From: an uncultured Shinella sp.
Lineage (GTDB): Bacteria; Pseudomonadota; Alphaproteobacteria; Rhizobiales; Rhizobiaceae
NCBI GenBank assembly: GCA_946481465.1
Contig: CAMLOC010000058.1
Span: 1-10,567, forward strand
Direction of reading: 5' to 3'
Length of the DNA: 10,567 nt
Part shown: positions 1 through 6,674 of the stretch, piece after piece
How the letters are laid out: each line of letters opens with the position of its first letter
How positions within the stretch are numbered: the stretch's first letter is position 1
Position numbers and translations under genes: made by a program
The notes under the pieces: model-generated
What the model was told of the DNA's origin: nothing
Database searches by the model: none
Seen by the model: only the letters and a program-made list of their open reading frames with translations

Positions 1-998
1 AGATCAAGCTGAGCCAGGGGGCAAAGCCCGGCCATGGCGGCATGCTGCCGGCATCCAAGATCTCCCGCGAGATCGCCGAGGCGCGCGGCATCCCCATGGG
101 CATCGACTGCGTCTCGCCGGTCGCGCACAGCACCTTCTCGACGCCGACCGGCCTGATGCGGTTCGTCGGCCAGTTGCGCGAGCTCTCCGGCGGCAAGCCG
201 GTGGGCTTCAAGCTCTGCATCGGGCACCGCCGGGAGTTCATGAGCATGGTCAAGGCCATGCTCCAGACGGGCATCGTTCCCGATTTCATCGTCGTCGATG
301 GTGCGGAAGGCGGGACGGGGGCTGCCCCGGTCGAATTCGCCAACCGGGTCGGCATGCCGATGCTCGAGGGCCTGACCTTCGTGCACAACACGCTGCGCGG
401 CGCGGGCATCCGCGATCAGGTCAGGATCGGGGCGGCGGGGAAGATCGTGTCGGCTTTCGATATCGCTCGCACGCTGGCGCTCGGGGCCGACTGGTGCAAT
501 GCCGCGCGCGGCTTCATGTTCGCCATCGGTTGCATCCAGGCGCAATCCTGCCACACCAACCGCTGCCCTGTGGGGATAGCCACCCAGGATCCCGTCCGCC
601 AGCGCGCCATCGATGTTGGCGACAAGAGCGACCGCGTCGCCCGCTTTCACCGCAACACCATGCGGGCGCTCGGCGAGATCGCCGGTGCCGCCGGCCTTGG
701 CAATCCCAGCGATTTCATGCCCTATCATTTCATGTTCCGGCAGAAGGACAACGAATTCCTCGACGGCAACGAAGCCTATCCCTATCTGCCCGAAGGGTTC
801 CTCGTGTCGGGCCAGGAAATACCCGAGCTGGCCGACTGGCACGACCGTTGGGAGCGCGCGAGCGCCGACAGTTTCGCGCCGCCGGAAATCCCGCATGGGC
901 CTTTCCGCAAGCGCGAGCCGCGTGCGGCGCAGGCCGGCGACGCCGAGGTCCGGGATTTTCAACCGCAACTGACAATCACCGGCTCATCCACTGGGTGA
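1..998 (+). CDS. FMN-binding glutamate synthase family protein, C-terminal part (5' end outside window)
   Basis: The reading frame is open from base 3 (331 visible codons) and ends at TGA 996-998; the start lies upstream of the window. It begins inside the conserved KLSQGAKPGHGG stretch of the glutamate synthase central/FMN domain (Pfam Glu_synthase), continues through a GGTGAAP phosphate-binding-type loop (about visible residues 103-109), and carries a C-x5-C-x4-C cluster (visible residues C177, C183, C188), the pattern of the 3Fe-4S cluster in glutamate synthase large subunits. The family uses FMN and the iron-sulfur centre in reductive amination chemistry; stand-alone members lacking the glutaminase domain are common in proteobacteria and mostly have no assigned substrate. 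The visible part ends in an extension of about 110 residues after the cluster, with no GXGXG C-terminal domain typical of full-length GOGAT. This suggests the roughly 500-residue stand-alone type rather than gltB. Family is certain, exact reaction unknown. Confidence 0.9.
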   Translation, partial: IKLSQGAKPGHGGMLPASKISREIAEARGIPMGIDCVSPVAHSTFSTPTGLMRFVGQLRELSGGKPVGFKLCIGHRREFMSMVKAMLQTGIVPDFIVVDGAEGGTGAAPVEFANRVGMPMLEGLTFVHNTLRGAGIRDQVRIGAAGKIVSAFDIARTLALGADWCNAARGFMFAIGCIQAQSCHTNRCPVGIATQDPVRQRAIDVGDKSDRVARFHRNTMRALGEIAGAAGLGNPSDFMPYHFMFRQKDNEFLDGNEAYPYLPEGFLVSGQEIPELADWHDRWERASADSFAPPEIPHGPFRKREPRAAQAGDAEVRDFQPQLTITGSSTG

Positions 999-1001
999 GC
1001 C
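981..1001 (+). terminator. Hairpin overlapping the stop codon, possible weak terminator
   Basis: GGCTCATCC (981-989) pairs with GGGTGAGCC (993-1001) around a 3-base loop; all nine pairs form if one G-U wobble is allowed. The hairpin includes the TGA of the glutamate-synthase-family gene. No T-run follows, so intrinsic termination is doubtful; it may instead protect the 3' end of the message. Confidence 0.35.
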
Positions 1002-1097
1002 GGATGCCCGATGACAAGAAGATGCCGGCATCACAGCCCGCTGCCGGAGGTTCTCTTGTCGAGGCGGCGATCGGGCAAACCTGCGAAAATCTTAAAA

Positions 1098-1124
1098 TTA
1101 ACTTTTACACAAGCTTCATATAAT
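1098..1124 (+). promoter_or_regulatory. Possible promoter with perfect -10 box
   Basis: TATAAT at 1119-1124 sits in an AT-rich island in an otherwise GC-rich intergenic region upstream of the binding-protein gene. The best upstream hexamer at a tolerable distance is TTAACT (1098-1103, 15-base spacer), a poor -35; TTTACA (1104-1109) is too close. If real, the promoter may depend on an activator or an alternative factor. Confidence 0.3.
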
Positions 1125-1192
1125 ATTGAAAGAACAGGCGGGTTGGGGACTCTTCTTTAAATGGCATGATGCTGCCCCGTCTGGCCGGCACA

Positions 1193-1210
1193 TGTATGCG
1201 ATCGCATGCA
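1193..1210 (+). promoter_or_regulatory. Palindrome, possible operator
   Basis: TGTATGCGATCGCATGCA contains a perfect 12-base palindrome (ATGCGATCGCAT, 1196-1207) with two further matching pairs on either side of one mismatch. It lies about 70 bases downstream of the possible -10 box and about 165 bases before the binding-protein start codon. The protein that might bind it is not known. Confidence 0.25.
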
Positions 1211-1376
1211 GATTGCCTGTCCTTGACGAATGCCAGCAGACCGCAAGCGCGCAGCCGGCGCCGTTTTCTGCGTCGGACACCCCCTCTCATCGTCAAGGAA
1301 CGCGGCCTCATGAGCATTCCGGTGCGATCCGCACGTATGCGGCCACGCCGGCGTTTCTTTGCCGAGGAGGATCGAC

Positions 1377-2552
1377 ATGCCGCATTTGAACAGACGCGAC
1401 ATTTTCAGGCTTACAGCCGCCGGCATGGCCGGGCTCGTGCTGTCGCCCGCCGTCACCCGTGCGCAATCCGGGCTCAGTGACGGGCGCATCCTGTTCGGAC
1501 AGGCCGCTCCGCTCGAAGGACCGGCGGCCGCGCTCGGCATCGGCATGCGGCAGGGTATCCTCGCGGCCTTCGGCGAGGCCAACGCCCAAGGCGGCGTCGG
1601 CGGCCGAAAGCTCGAACTGAAGACCATCGACGACGGCTACGAGCCGTCGCGGGCGATCACCGCCGTCAACACGCTGATCGATGAGGACAAGGTCTTCGCC
1701 CTGATCGGCCCGGTCGGCACGCCCACCTCCAACGCCACGCAGCCGATCGCGGCCGCGGCCGGCGTCCCCTTCATCGGGCCGTTCACGGGCGTCGAATCGC
1801 TGCGCAATCCGCACAAGCCCAATGTCATCAACGTGCGTGCCTCCTATTATCAGGAGACCGAGGTGATGGTGGAGCGGCTGACCCGCGACCTCGGTGCCAA
1901 GCGGATCGCCATCTTCTACCAGGACGACGCGTTCGGGCGTGCCGGCCTCACCGGCGCCCGTATGGCCATGGAAAAGCGCGACATGACGCTGGTGGCAGAG
2001 GCCACCTTCGAGCGCAATACTACGGCCGTGAAGATGGCGCTGATCGAGATCCGTCGCCAGAAGCCCGATGCCGTCATCATGATCGGCACCTACGGCCCCT
2101 GTGCGGATTTCATCAAGCTCGCACGCAGCATCGACTTCCGCTCGCGCTTCATCAACATCTCCTTCGTCGGCAGCGACGCGCTCGCCAAGGCGCTGGGCCC
2201 GGCCGGCGACGGGGTCTATGTGACGCAGGTCGTGCCGTTTCCCGGAGACGCTTCGATCCCGTTGGTCGCCGACTATCAGTCCGCGCTCAAGGCGCTCGAC
2301 GCCGACGCTTCGCCCGGCTTCGTCTCGCTGGAAGGTTATATCGCCGGCCGGCTGACGGTCGCAGCCCTTCAGCGAATTTCAGGAGAGCCCACCCGCGAGG
2401 CGTTCCTTGCGGCGGTCACCGGCGGCGGCGCTTTCGACCTCGGTGGCATGACGCTCAGCTACGGCGAGACCAACAACCAGGGCGCAAACGACGTTTGGCT
2501 GACCGTGATCCGGCCGGACGGCACGTTCAGCGCCGTGACGGCGATCGGTTGA
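1377..2552 (+). CDS. Tat-exported ABC-type substrate-binding protein, branched-chain amino acid (LivJ-like) family
   Basis: The protein has 391 residues. The start at ATG 1377 is chosen because GAGGAGG (1364-1370) lies 6 bases upstream; an in-frame TTG at 1359 has no such site. The N-terminus has a twin-arginine motif (NRRDIF, R6-R7), a short hydrophobic stretch (about 13-24) and a likely cleavage after VTRA (residue 29), so it should be exported folded by Tat to the periplasm. The mature part is a two-lobed type I binding protein (Peripla_BP_6). It opens with ILFGQAAPLEGPA and has the ligand-loop stretch GPVGTPTSNATQPIA, a typical FYQDDAFGRAG segment between lobes, and FVSLEGYIAGR near the C-terminus. 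Such proteins bind amino acids, amides, short acids or aromatic acids; the ligand cannot be read from sequence. No permease or ATPase genes adjoin it. The next gene, a chemoreceptor, starts 14 bases later, so a role in ligand sensing is inferred. Confidence 0.92.
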   Translation: MPHLNRRDIFRLTAAGMAGLVLSPAVTRAQSGLSDGRILFGQAAPLEGPAAALGIGMRQGILAAFGEANAQGGVGGRKLELKTIDDGYEPSRAITAVNTLIDEDKVFALIGPVGTPTSNATQPIAAAAGVPFIGPFTGVESLRNPHKPNVINVRASYYQETEVMVERLTRDLGAKRIAIFYQDDAFGRAGLTGARMAMEKRDMTLVAEATFERNTTAVKMALIEIRRQKPDAVIMIGTYGPCADFIKLARSIDFRSRFINISFVGSDALAKALGPAGDGVYVTQVVPFPGDASIPLVADYQSALKALDADASPGFVSLEGYIAGRLTVAALQRISGEPTREAFLAAVTGGGAFDLGGMTLSYGETNNQGANDVWLTVIRPDGTFSAVTAIG

Positions 2553-2559
2553 GGAGGAG
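2551..2559 (+). promoter_or_regulatory. Ribosome binding site overlapping upstream stop codon
   Basis: GAGGAGGAG (2551-2559) shares two bases with the TGA of the binding-protein gene (2550-2552) and lies 7 bases before ATG 2567 (10 before ATG 2570). The arrangement favours translational coupling of the two genes and decides the chemoreceptor start against the upstream in-frame TTG at 2495. Confidence 0.7.
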
Positions 2560-2566
2560 AACGACG

Positions 2567-4981
2567 ATGATGGCCCCTTCCTTCCTGTCCCGTTCGCCCG
2601 AGGGCGCGGCGCGCTCCGGCATCAAGGCGCGGCTGATCGGCGCCTTCATGGTGGTCACCGGCCTCACGCTCGCGGCCTGTTTCGTCAGCTACCGCTCCTT
2701 CATGGCCATCGACGCCAGCTTCACCCAGGTGGCCGGCGAGAGCCTGCCGCAGATGGAGCGGGCGCTGTCGATCGCCGGCCATACGAGCGAGGTGGCGGCA
2801 CTCGCCTCCGGTATCGCCATCGCCGACGATGCGGCAACGCTGGTCACGCTCTCCTCCAGCATCGTCGAAAAGGGCAAGGCGCTGGGGGAGCAGATCGGTA
2901 CGCTGCGCGAGCGCGGGCTGGACGAGGCGACCGTCTCAGGCCTCGCCGAAAGGCTCGGTGGCCTGATGCGCACCGGCGAGGAATTGACCGAGCGGAAGAC
3001 TGAGCAGTTCAGCCTGCGCGACGAACGTCTGGATATGACGCGCGCCGCACTCGCCGCCCATTCGAAACTGACCGAGGTGATGGCGCCGGTGATCGACAAT
3101 GCCGGCTTCGACCTGCATATGGGCCTGGAAGGGCTGGCAGGCACCGCCGACGCGGGCGGTCTTGCCGCCAGCGCCCACCGGCTCGCCGACGTCCAGCTCG
3201 TCCAGTTGCACAATGCATGGGCGCTGCGTGCCGAGGCCAACCAGACGCTGGGCATCTTCGCCGAGGCTTCGCTGGCGGGCAACGGCAGCGTGCTGGTGAC
3301 GCTGCGCGATCGCTTCACAGCCTCCGCCAACAAGATCGACAAGGCGATCGCCTCCCTTCCGCCCGAGGCCGTGAGCGAGGCGCTGACAACCCGCATTGCG
3401 GCGTTGACGGCGCCCGGGCTCGGCGAGCGCACCATCTTCCAGGTTCGTGGCGCGGAGATCGCGGCGATCGCCGCCGTCAACGAACTGGTCGGCGACTTCC
3501 AGAACCGTGCCGCCGGCCTCACCGGCAGCGTGCAGGATCTGGTGCAGGCGACGCAGGCGCGCTCCGGGGCCTTCCTCGGCGCCTCGCAGCAGACCTTGGG
3601 AAGCGCGCGCTTCTATCTGATCGTGCTGGCCGTGTTCAGTCTTCTCGTCTCCGCGGGCATTGCCTGGTTCTACGTCAGCAACGGCGTGCTGAAGCGGCTA
3701 GCCCGCATCCACAAGGTCATCTCCGCGCTTGCGGGCGGCGACCTGGAACTGAAGCTCTCGCAGCACGACCGCGAGCGCCGCGACGAGCTCGGCGAGATCG
3801 CCCGCGCGGTCGAGGTGTTCCGCAACAATGCCGCGGCCAGACTGGCGGCGGAGCGCGAGGCCGGCGAGCAGCGCGAGGCGGGTGAGGCCGAGCGGCGGCG
3901 CAACGCCATGATCAGTGCCGACCAGGCGCAGCGGCAGGCCGCGGTTGTTACCGCCCTCGGGGCGGGTCTCGAGAAGCTCGCCGCCGGCGACCTTACCTTC
4001 CGGCTGGAGGAAGAGTTCGCTTCCGACTACCGCAAGCTGCGGGACGACTTCAATGAGGCCATGGTGGCGCTCCACGACGTCATGAACATGATCGCGCACG
4101 CTTCCGGCTCCATGCGCGGCGGCGTCGCGGAGATCAGCCAGGCCGCCGACGATCTGTCCCGGCGCACGGAACAGCAGGCCGCGAGCCTCGAAGAAACCGC
4201 AGCCGCCCTCGACGAGATCACCGCGACGGTGAAGACCACAGCCGACGGCGCATCGCGGGCCTCGAACGTCACCGGCGAGGCCCGCATCGGGGTCGAGGCG
4301 TCGGGCCAGGTGGTCCGCGAGGCCGTTGCCGCGATGGCGGAGATCGAGAAATCGTCGCAGCAGATCGGCCAGATCATCGGTGTGATCGAGGAAATCGCCT
4401 TCCAGACCAACCTCCTGGCGCTCAATGCCGGCGTCGAGGCCGCGCGTGCCGGCGAGGCGGGCAAGGGTTTTGCCGTCGTTGCGTCGGAAGTCCGTGCGCT
4501 GGCGCAGCGCTCGGCAGAGGCCGCCAAGGAGATCAAGGGTCTGATCTCGACCTCGACCCGGCAGGTCGATCAGGGTGTCGACCTCGTCGGCCGCACCGGC
4601 ACCGCGCTGGAGAAGATCGTTATGCAGGTCGGCGAGATCACCGGCCTGGTCACCGAGATCGCCGCCTCGGCGCGCGAGCAATCGACCGGCCTCGGCGAGG
4701 TGAATTCCGCCGTCAACCAGATGGATCAGGTCACCCAGCAGAATGCGGCGATGGTCGAGCAGTCGACTGCCGCGAGCCACAGCCTGGCCCGGGAAGCCGA
4801 GGAGCTCGCACGCCTCGTCGCTCGCTTCAAGCTGGACACGGCCAAGGCGGCGACGCCGATACGTCCGCGTTCCGCCTCGGCCGACCGGCCGAAACCGGTG
4901 CTGAAAGGCTTCTCCCGCGGGACACAGTCCGCCGCGCTGCGCGTCGCCCAACCGCAGGACGAAAGCTGGGAGGAATTCTAG
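2567..4981 (+). CDS. Methyl-accepting chemotaxis protein, transmembrane, with large periplasmic domain and SWEEF tail
   Basis: The protein has 804 residues from ATG 2567 (or 803 from the adjacent ATG 2570). Order of parts: transmembrane segment at about 22-43; a periplasmic region of about 305 residues, apparently all helical; transmembrane segment at about 349-371; HAMP domain at about 370-425 (with the DELGEIARAVEVFRNNA end); a charged coiled linker; a second HAMP-like unit at about 460-510 (LEKLAAGDLTFRLEEEF); and the cytoplasmic signalling hairpin, whose tip IEEIAFQTNLLALNA lies at about 606-620. The last five residues, SWEEF, fit the xWxxF tether that binds CheR and often CheB in enterobacterial and rhizobial receptors. 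It should signal through CheW/CheA to the flagellar motor. The periplasmic region is larger than a plain four-helix bundle and is in the size range of two-module helical sensors (HBM, TorS-like). The binding protein encoded just upstream is the natural candidate partner. Family certain; ligand and partner inferred. Confidence 0.95.
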   Translation: MMAPSFLSRSPEGAARSGIKARLIGAFMVVTGLTLAACFVSYRSFMAIDASFTQVAGESLPQMERALSIAGHTSEVAALASGIAIADDAATLVTLSSSIVEKGKALGEQIGTLRERGLDEATVSGLAERLGGLMRTGEELTERKTEQFSLRDERLDMTRAALAAHSKLTEVMAPVIDNAGFDLHMGLEGLAGTADAGGLAASAHRLADVQLVQLHNAWALRAEANQTLGIFAEASLAGNGSVLVTLRDRFTASANKIDKAIASLPPEAVSEALTTRIAALTAPGLGERTIFQVRGAEIAAIAAVNELVGDFQNRAAGLTGSVQDLVQATQARSGAFLGASQQTLGSARFYLIVLAVFSLLVSAGIAWFYVSNGVLKRLARIHKVISALAGGDLELKLSQHDRERRDELGEIARAVEVFRNNAAARLAAEREAGEQREAGEAERRRNAMISADQAQRQAAVVTALGAGLEKLAAGDLTFRLEEEFASDYRKLRDDFNEAMVALHDVMNMIAHASGSMRGGVAEISQAADDLSRRTEQQAASLEETAAALDEITATVKTTADGASRASNVTGEARIGVEASGQVVREAVAAMAEIEKSSQQIGQIIGVIEEIAFQTNLLALNAGVEAARAGEAGKGFAVVASEVRALAQRSAEAAKEIKGLISTSTRQVDQGVDLVGRTGTALEKIVMQVGEITGLVTEIAASAREQSTGLGEVNSAVNQMDQVTQQNAAMVEQSTAASHSLAREAEELARLVARFKLDTAKAATPIRPRSASADRPKPVLKGFSRGTQSAALRVAQPQDESWEEF

Positions 4982-5033
4982 AGCATTTCCGGCGAACCCC
5001 GGTTCACCGGAAATGCTATAGACTATTGTTTTT
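4982..5033 (+). terminator. Long hairpin followed by T-run; also resembles a rhizobial palindromic repeat
   Basis: AGCATTTCCGG (4982-4992) pairs perfectly with CCGGAAATGCT (5007-5017). The inner bases GAAC (4994-4997) and GTTC (5002-5005) also pair, leaving one C-A mismatch (4993/5006) in the stem. TTTTT follows at 5029-5033 after an 11-base AT-rich gap. It begins immediately after the chemoreceptor TAG, so it probably ends that transcript. The outer arms resemble palindromic intergenic repeats remembered from Rhizobiaceae genomes; copy number cannot be judged here. Confidence 0.65.
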
Positions 5034-5048
5034 ACCGCATTATCCGAC

Positions 5049-5070
5049 GCCGAAGCGATCTCGCTTCGGC
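5049..5070. repeat. Second inverted repeat in the convergent intergenic region
   Basis: GCCGAAGCGA (5049-5058) and TCGCTTCGGC (5061-5070) are exact reverse complements separated by two bases (TC). It follows the T-run of the preceding hairpin by 15 bases and may be the second half of the same mosaic repeat. The rest of 5071-5176 holds no gene or clear motif, only a short CGAGG/CCTCG pairing at about 5080-5098. Confidence 0.5.
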
Positions 5071-5176
5071 TGGAAGCGCTCGAGGGTGCAAAGCCTCGGC
5101 CGGTCTTGCCGTCCCGCCTGTCGGCGCGCTTTGACCGTCCTCTTGGGGGGCATTCTGAAGCCGGCGGGCGGGGAGC

Positions 5177-5200
5177 GGTGGCGCGCCGGAGCGCGCCACC
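5177..5200 (-). terminator. GC-rich hairpin after the hydrolase gene, likely operon end
   Basis: GGTGGCGCGC (5177-5186) and GCGCGCCACC (5191-5200) form a perfect 10-base stem with a CGGA loop (plus-strand reading), 6 bases beyond the minus-strand stop codon. There is no T-run on the minus-strand side, so it may act as a weak or factor-assisted terminator or as 3'-end protection. Confidence 0.5.
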
Positions 5201-5206
5201 CGTTCA

Positions 5207-5917
5207 TCAGGCGACCTTGAAGGCGATCTCGTCGACGCCGTCGACATGGGCGACCATCTCGTCACCCTTGACGATAGCCCCGACGCCGGCGGGCGTGCCC
5301 GCGAAGATGAGGTCGCCGGCCTGAAGCGTGAAGAGGCGCGAGAGGTAGGAGATCATTTCCGGCACCTTCCAGATCATCTGGTTGAGGTCGCCGTTCTGGC
5401 GGATCTCGCCGTTGACCTTGAGCCAGATCGCACCGCCCGTGGGATGGCCCACCTCGGCGACCGGATGGAGGGGGCCGCAGGGTGCCGAGCTTTCGAACGC
5501 CTTGCCGATCTCCCAGGGGCGGCCGAGCTTCTTGGCTTCGCCCTGCAGGTCGCGACGGGTCATGTCCAGACCGACGCCGTAGCCGTAGACGCAGTCGAGC
5601 GCCTTATCGAGCGGGATATTGTCGCCGCCGCTCTTCAGCGCGACGACCAGTTCCACCTCGTGGTGAACGTCGCTGGTTTCGGACGGGTAAGGGAAATCCG
5701 TTCCCGGCAGGACGAGCGTGTCCGGGTTCTTCTGGAAGAAGAAGGGCGGCTCCTTGTTCGGGTCGTGGCCCATCTCGATCGCATGGTCGGCGAAATTGCG
5801 GCCGACGCAGTAGATGCGGTGCACGGGGAAGAGCGCCTGGATTCCGATGACCGGCAGGGTGGGGACGGCGGCCGGCTTGAAGACGTAGGTGGTATTGATA
5901 GAGGACATGTCGTTCAT
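5207..5917 (-). CDS. Fumarylacetoacetate hydrolase family protein (acylpyruvate / fumarylpyruvate hydrolase-like)
   Basis: The protein has 236 residues with no signal peptide, so it is cytoplasmic. The start ATG (5917-5915) has AGGAG (5925-5929) 7 bases upstream and overlaps the permease stop as TAATG. The conserved motif YCVGRNFADHAIEMG carries the His45-x-x-Glu48 pair; metal ligands are Glu87 and Glu89 (HHEVEL) and Asp118 (GLDMTRRDLQ). Gln125, Lys139 (GKAF) and GTPAGVG (207-213) follow. The spacing of these residues matches, as remembered, the catalytic set of FAHD1, with an offset of 15-16 along the chain, so the enzyme should be active. Known members split acylpyruvates such as fumarylpyruvate or maleylpyruvate at a C-C bond, using a divalent metal; some also decarboxylate oxaloacetate. 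As the last gene of an importer operon it may process the imported compound or a product of it, but no ring-cleaving or hydroxylating enzyme is in view. The substrate is not known. Confidence 0.9.
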   Translation of the reverse strand: MNDMSSINTTYVFKPAAVPTLPVIGIQALFPVHRIYCVGRNFADHAIEMGHDPNKEPPFFFQKNPDTLVLPGTDFPYPSETSDVHHEVELVVALKSGGDNIPLDKALDCVYGYGVGLDMTRRDLQGEAKKLGRPWEIGKAFESSAPCGPLHPVAEVGHPTGGAIWLKVNGEIRQNGDLNQMIWKVPEMISYLSRLFTLQAGDLIFAGTPAGVGAIVKGDEMVAHVDGVDEIAFKVA

Positions 5918-6669
5918 TATCGCGCTCCTGCATAGTATTCGATGCGTTTTTCAAAGAGTTCCACAGCCGCGGACAGCAGCATAGCCGCCGCGAAGAGGAT
6001 GATTGTCAGAGCCCAGAACCGTTCCATATCGAACGAACGGGAATAGAGCTCGAAGAGTTCGCCGTATCCGATGATGGACACGAGAATCTGGCCGATCACG
6101 ACGCCCTTCACACCTCGGATCAGCCCGATGCGGATTCCCGCCAGAATTTCCGGAAGGGCCGACAAAAGGATGATCTTGGTGAAGATCGTAAGGCGCGAGG
6201 CGCCGTAGCAGCGCCCCATCTCGATGAGCGAAGGGGGCACCTGCATGACGCCCGCCCGCGCATCGAGCACGATGATCCAGACGGCGAAGAGGAAGACGGT
6301 CACGACGATAGTCGTCTCCCCGAGGCCGAAGAGGATCATCAGGACCGGTACGAGAGCCGAGAGCGGCGCGCTGACGAACATGTTCACCCATAGGCCGAAG
6401 ATGTTGTCGGCCACCTTGAACCGTCCCATCGCGATGCCGAGCGGGACGCCGACGCCGATCGCCAGCGCCATGCCGAGCAGGAAGGACCGGATCGTCACGA
6501 TCGAGGCGCTCTGCCAGGAATTGGTGGAGACCAGATCGAAACCGGCCGAGACGATCGCGCTCATCGGCGGGATGAGGAAGATGACGTCCAGCCTGCCGAC
6601 GAGTTCCCAGACGAGCGCCCAGAAGAGGAGCGAGGTCATCATGGGGACCCGGATGCCAAAGAGTTTCAT
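5917..6669 (-). CDS. ABC transporter permease, NitT/TauT type (second permease of the operon)
   Basis: The protein has 250 residues and about six membrane segments (BPD_transp_1 fold, SsuC/TauC-like), in the inner membrane. The cytoplasmic loop that docks on the ATPase is seen at about 148-178: EMGRCYGASRLTIFTKIILL followed by ALPEILAGIRIGL, with the conserved G of the EAA loop. The start ATG (6669-6667) has a GGAG close upstream that lies within the end of the ATPase gene, 5 bases separating the stop from the start. It differs clearly from the other permease of the operon (8325-7483), so the channel is probably a heterodimer, whereas many SsuC/TauC systems use one permease gene twice. The ligand is set by the binding protein and is unknown. 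Confidence 0.92.
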   Translation of the reverse strand: MKLFGIRVPMMTSLLFWALVWELVGRLDVIFLIPPMSAIVSAGFDLVSTNSWQSASIVTIRSFLLGMALAIGVGVPLGIAMGRFKVADNIFGLWVNMFVSAPLSALVPVLMILFGLGETTIVVTVFLFAVWIIVLDARAGVMQVPPSLIEMGRCYGASRLTIFTKIILLSALPEILAGIRIGLIRGVKGVVIGQILVSIIGYGELFELYSRSFDMERFWALTIILFAAAMLLSAAVELFEKRIEYYAGAR

Positions 6670-6674
6670 GGCGT

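Larger units (their letters stand above)
999..1376 (+). other. 378-base intergenic region, leader of the binding-protein/chemoreceptor unit
   Basis: No convincing gene is present; short open frames here lack ribosome binding sites and overlap the start of the next gene out of frame. The region holds an AT-rich island at about 1085-1130 with a possible promoter, and a near-perfect palindrome at 1193-1210. A small hairpin lies at 1322-1334 (GTGCG-ATC-CGCAC), whose core resembles the palindrome. If the promoter is at the AT-rich island, the untranslated leader is about 245 bases, long enough for leader control, but no known riboswitch fold was recognised. Confidence 0.6.

Noticed and set aside
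1359..1376. Extension of the binding protein to an upstream TTG
   Set aside because: GAGGAGG lies inside this stretch, ideally placed for ATG 1377, and the twin-arginine signal peptide begins properly from that ATG.
1126..1389. 87-codon plus-strand frame in the intergenic region before the binding-protein gene
   Set aside because: It begins with TTG, has no ribosome site, overlaps the real start at 1377 in another frame and shows no recognisable protein pattern.
2495..2566. Extension of the chemoreceptor upstream into the end of the binding-protein gene
   Set aside because: The extension starts at TTG without a ribosome site and adds a charged, out-of-family peptide; a strong GAGGAGGAG precedes ATG 2567.
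3698..4951. 417-codon minus-strand frame opposite the chemoreceptor
   Set aside because: It mirrors the codon pattern of the chemoreceptor, is rich in Arg/Gly/Leu repeats with no domain, and is a typical antisense shadow in GC-rich DNA.
5071..5176. Possible small gene or structured RNA between the converging operons
   Set aside because: Open frames here are short, without ribosome sites, and no stable structure beyond a short CGAGG/CCTCG pairing was seen.
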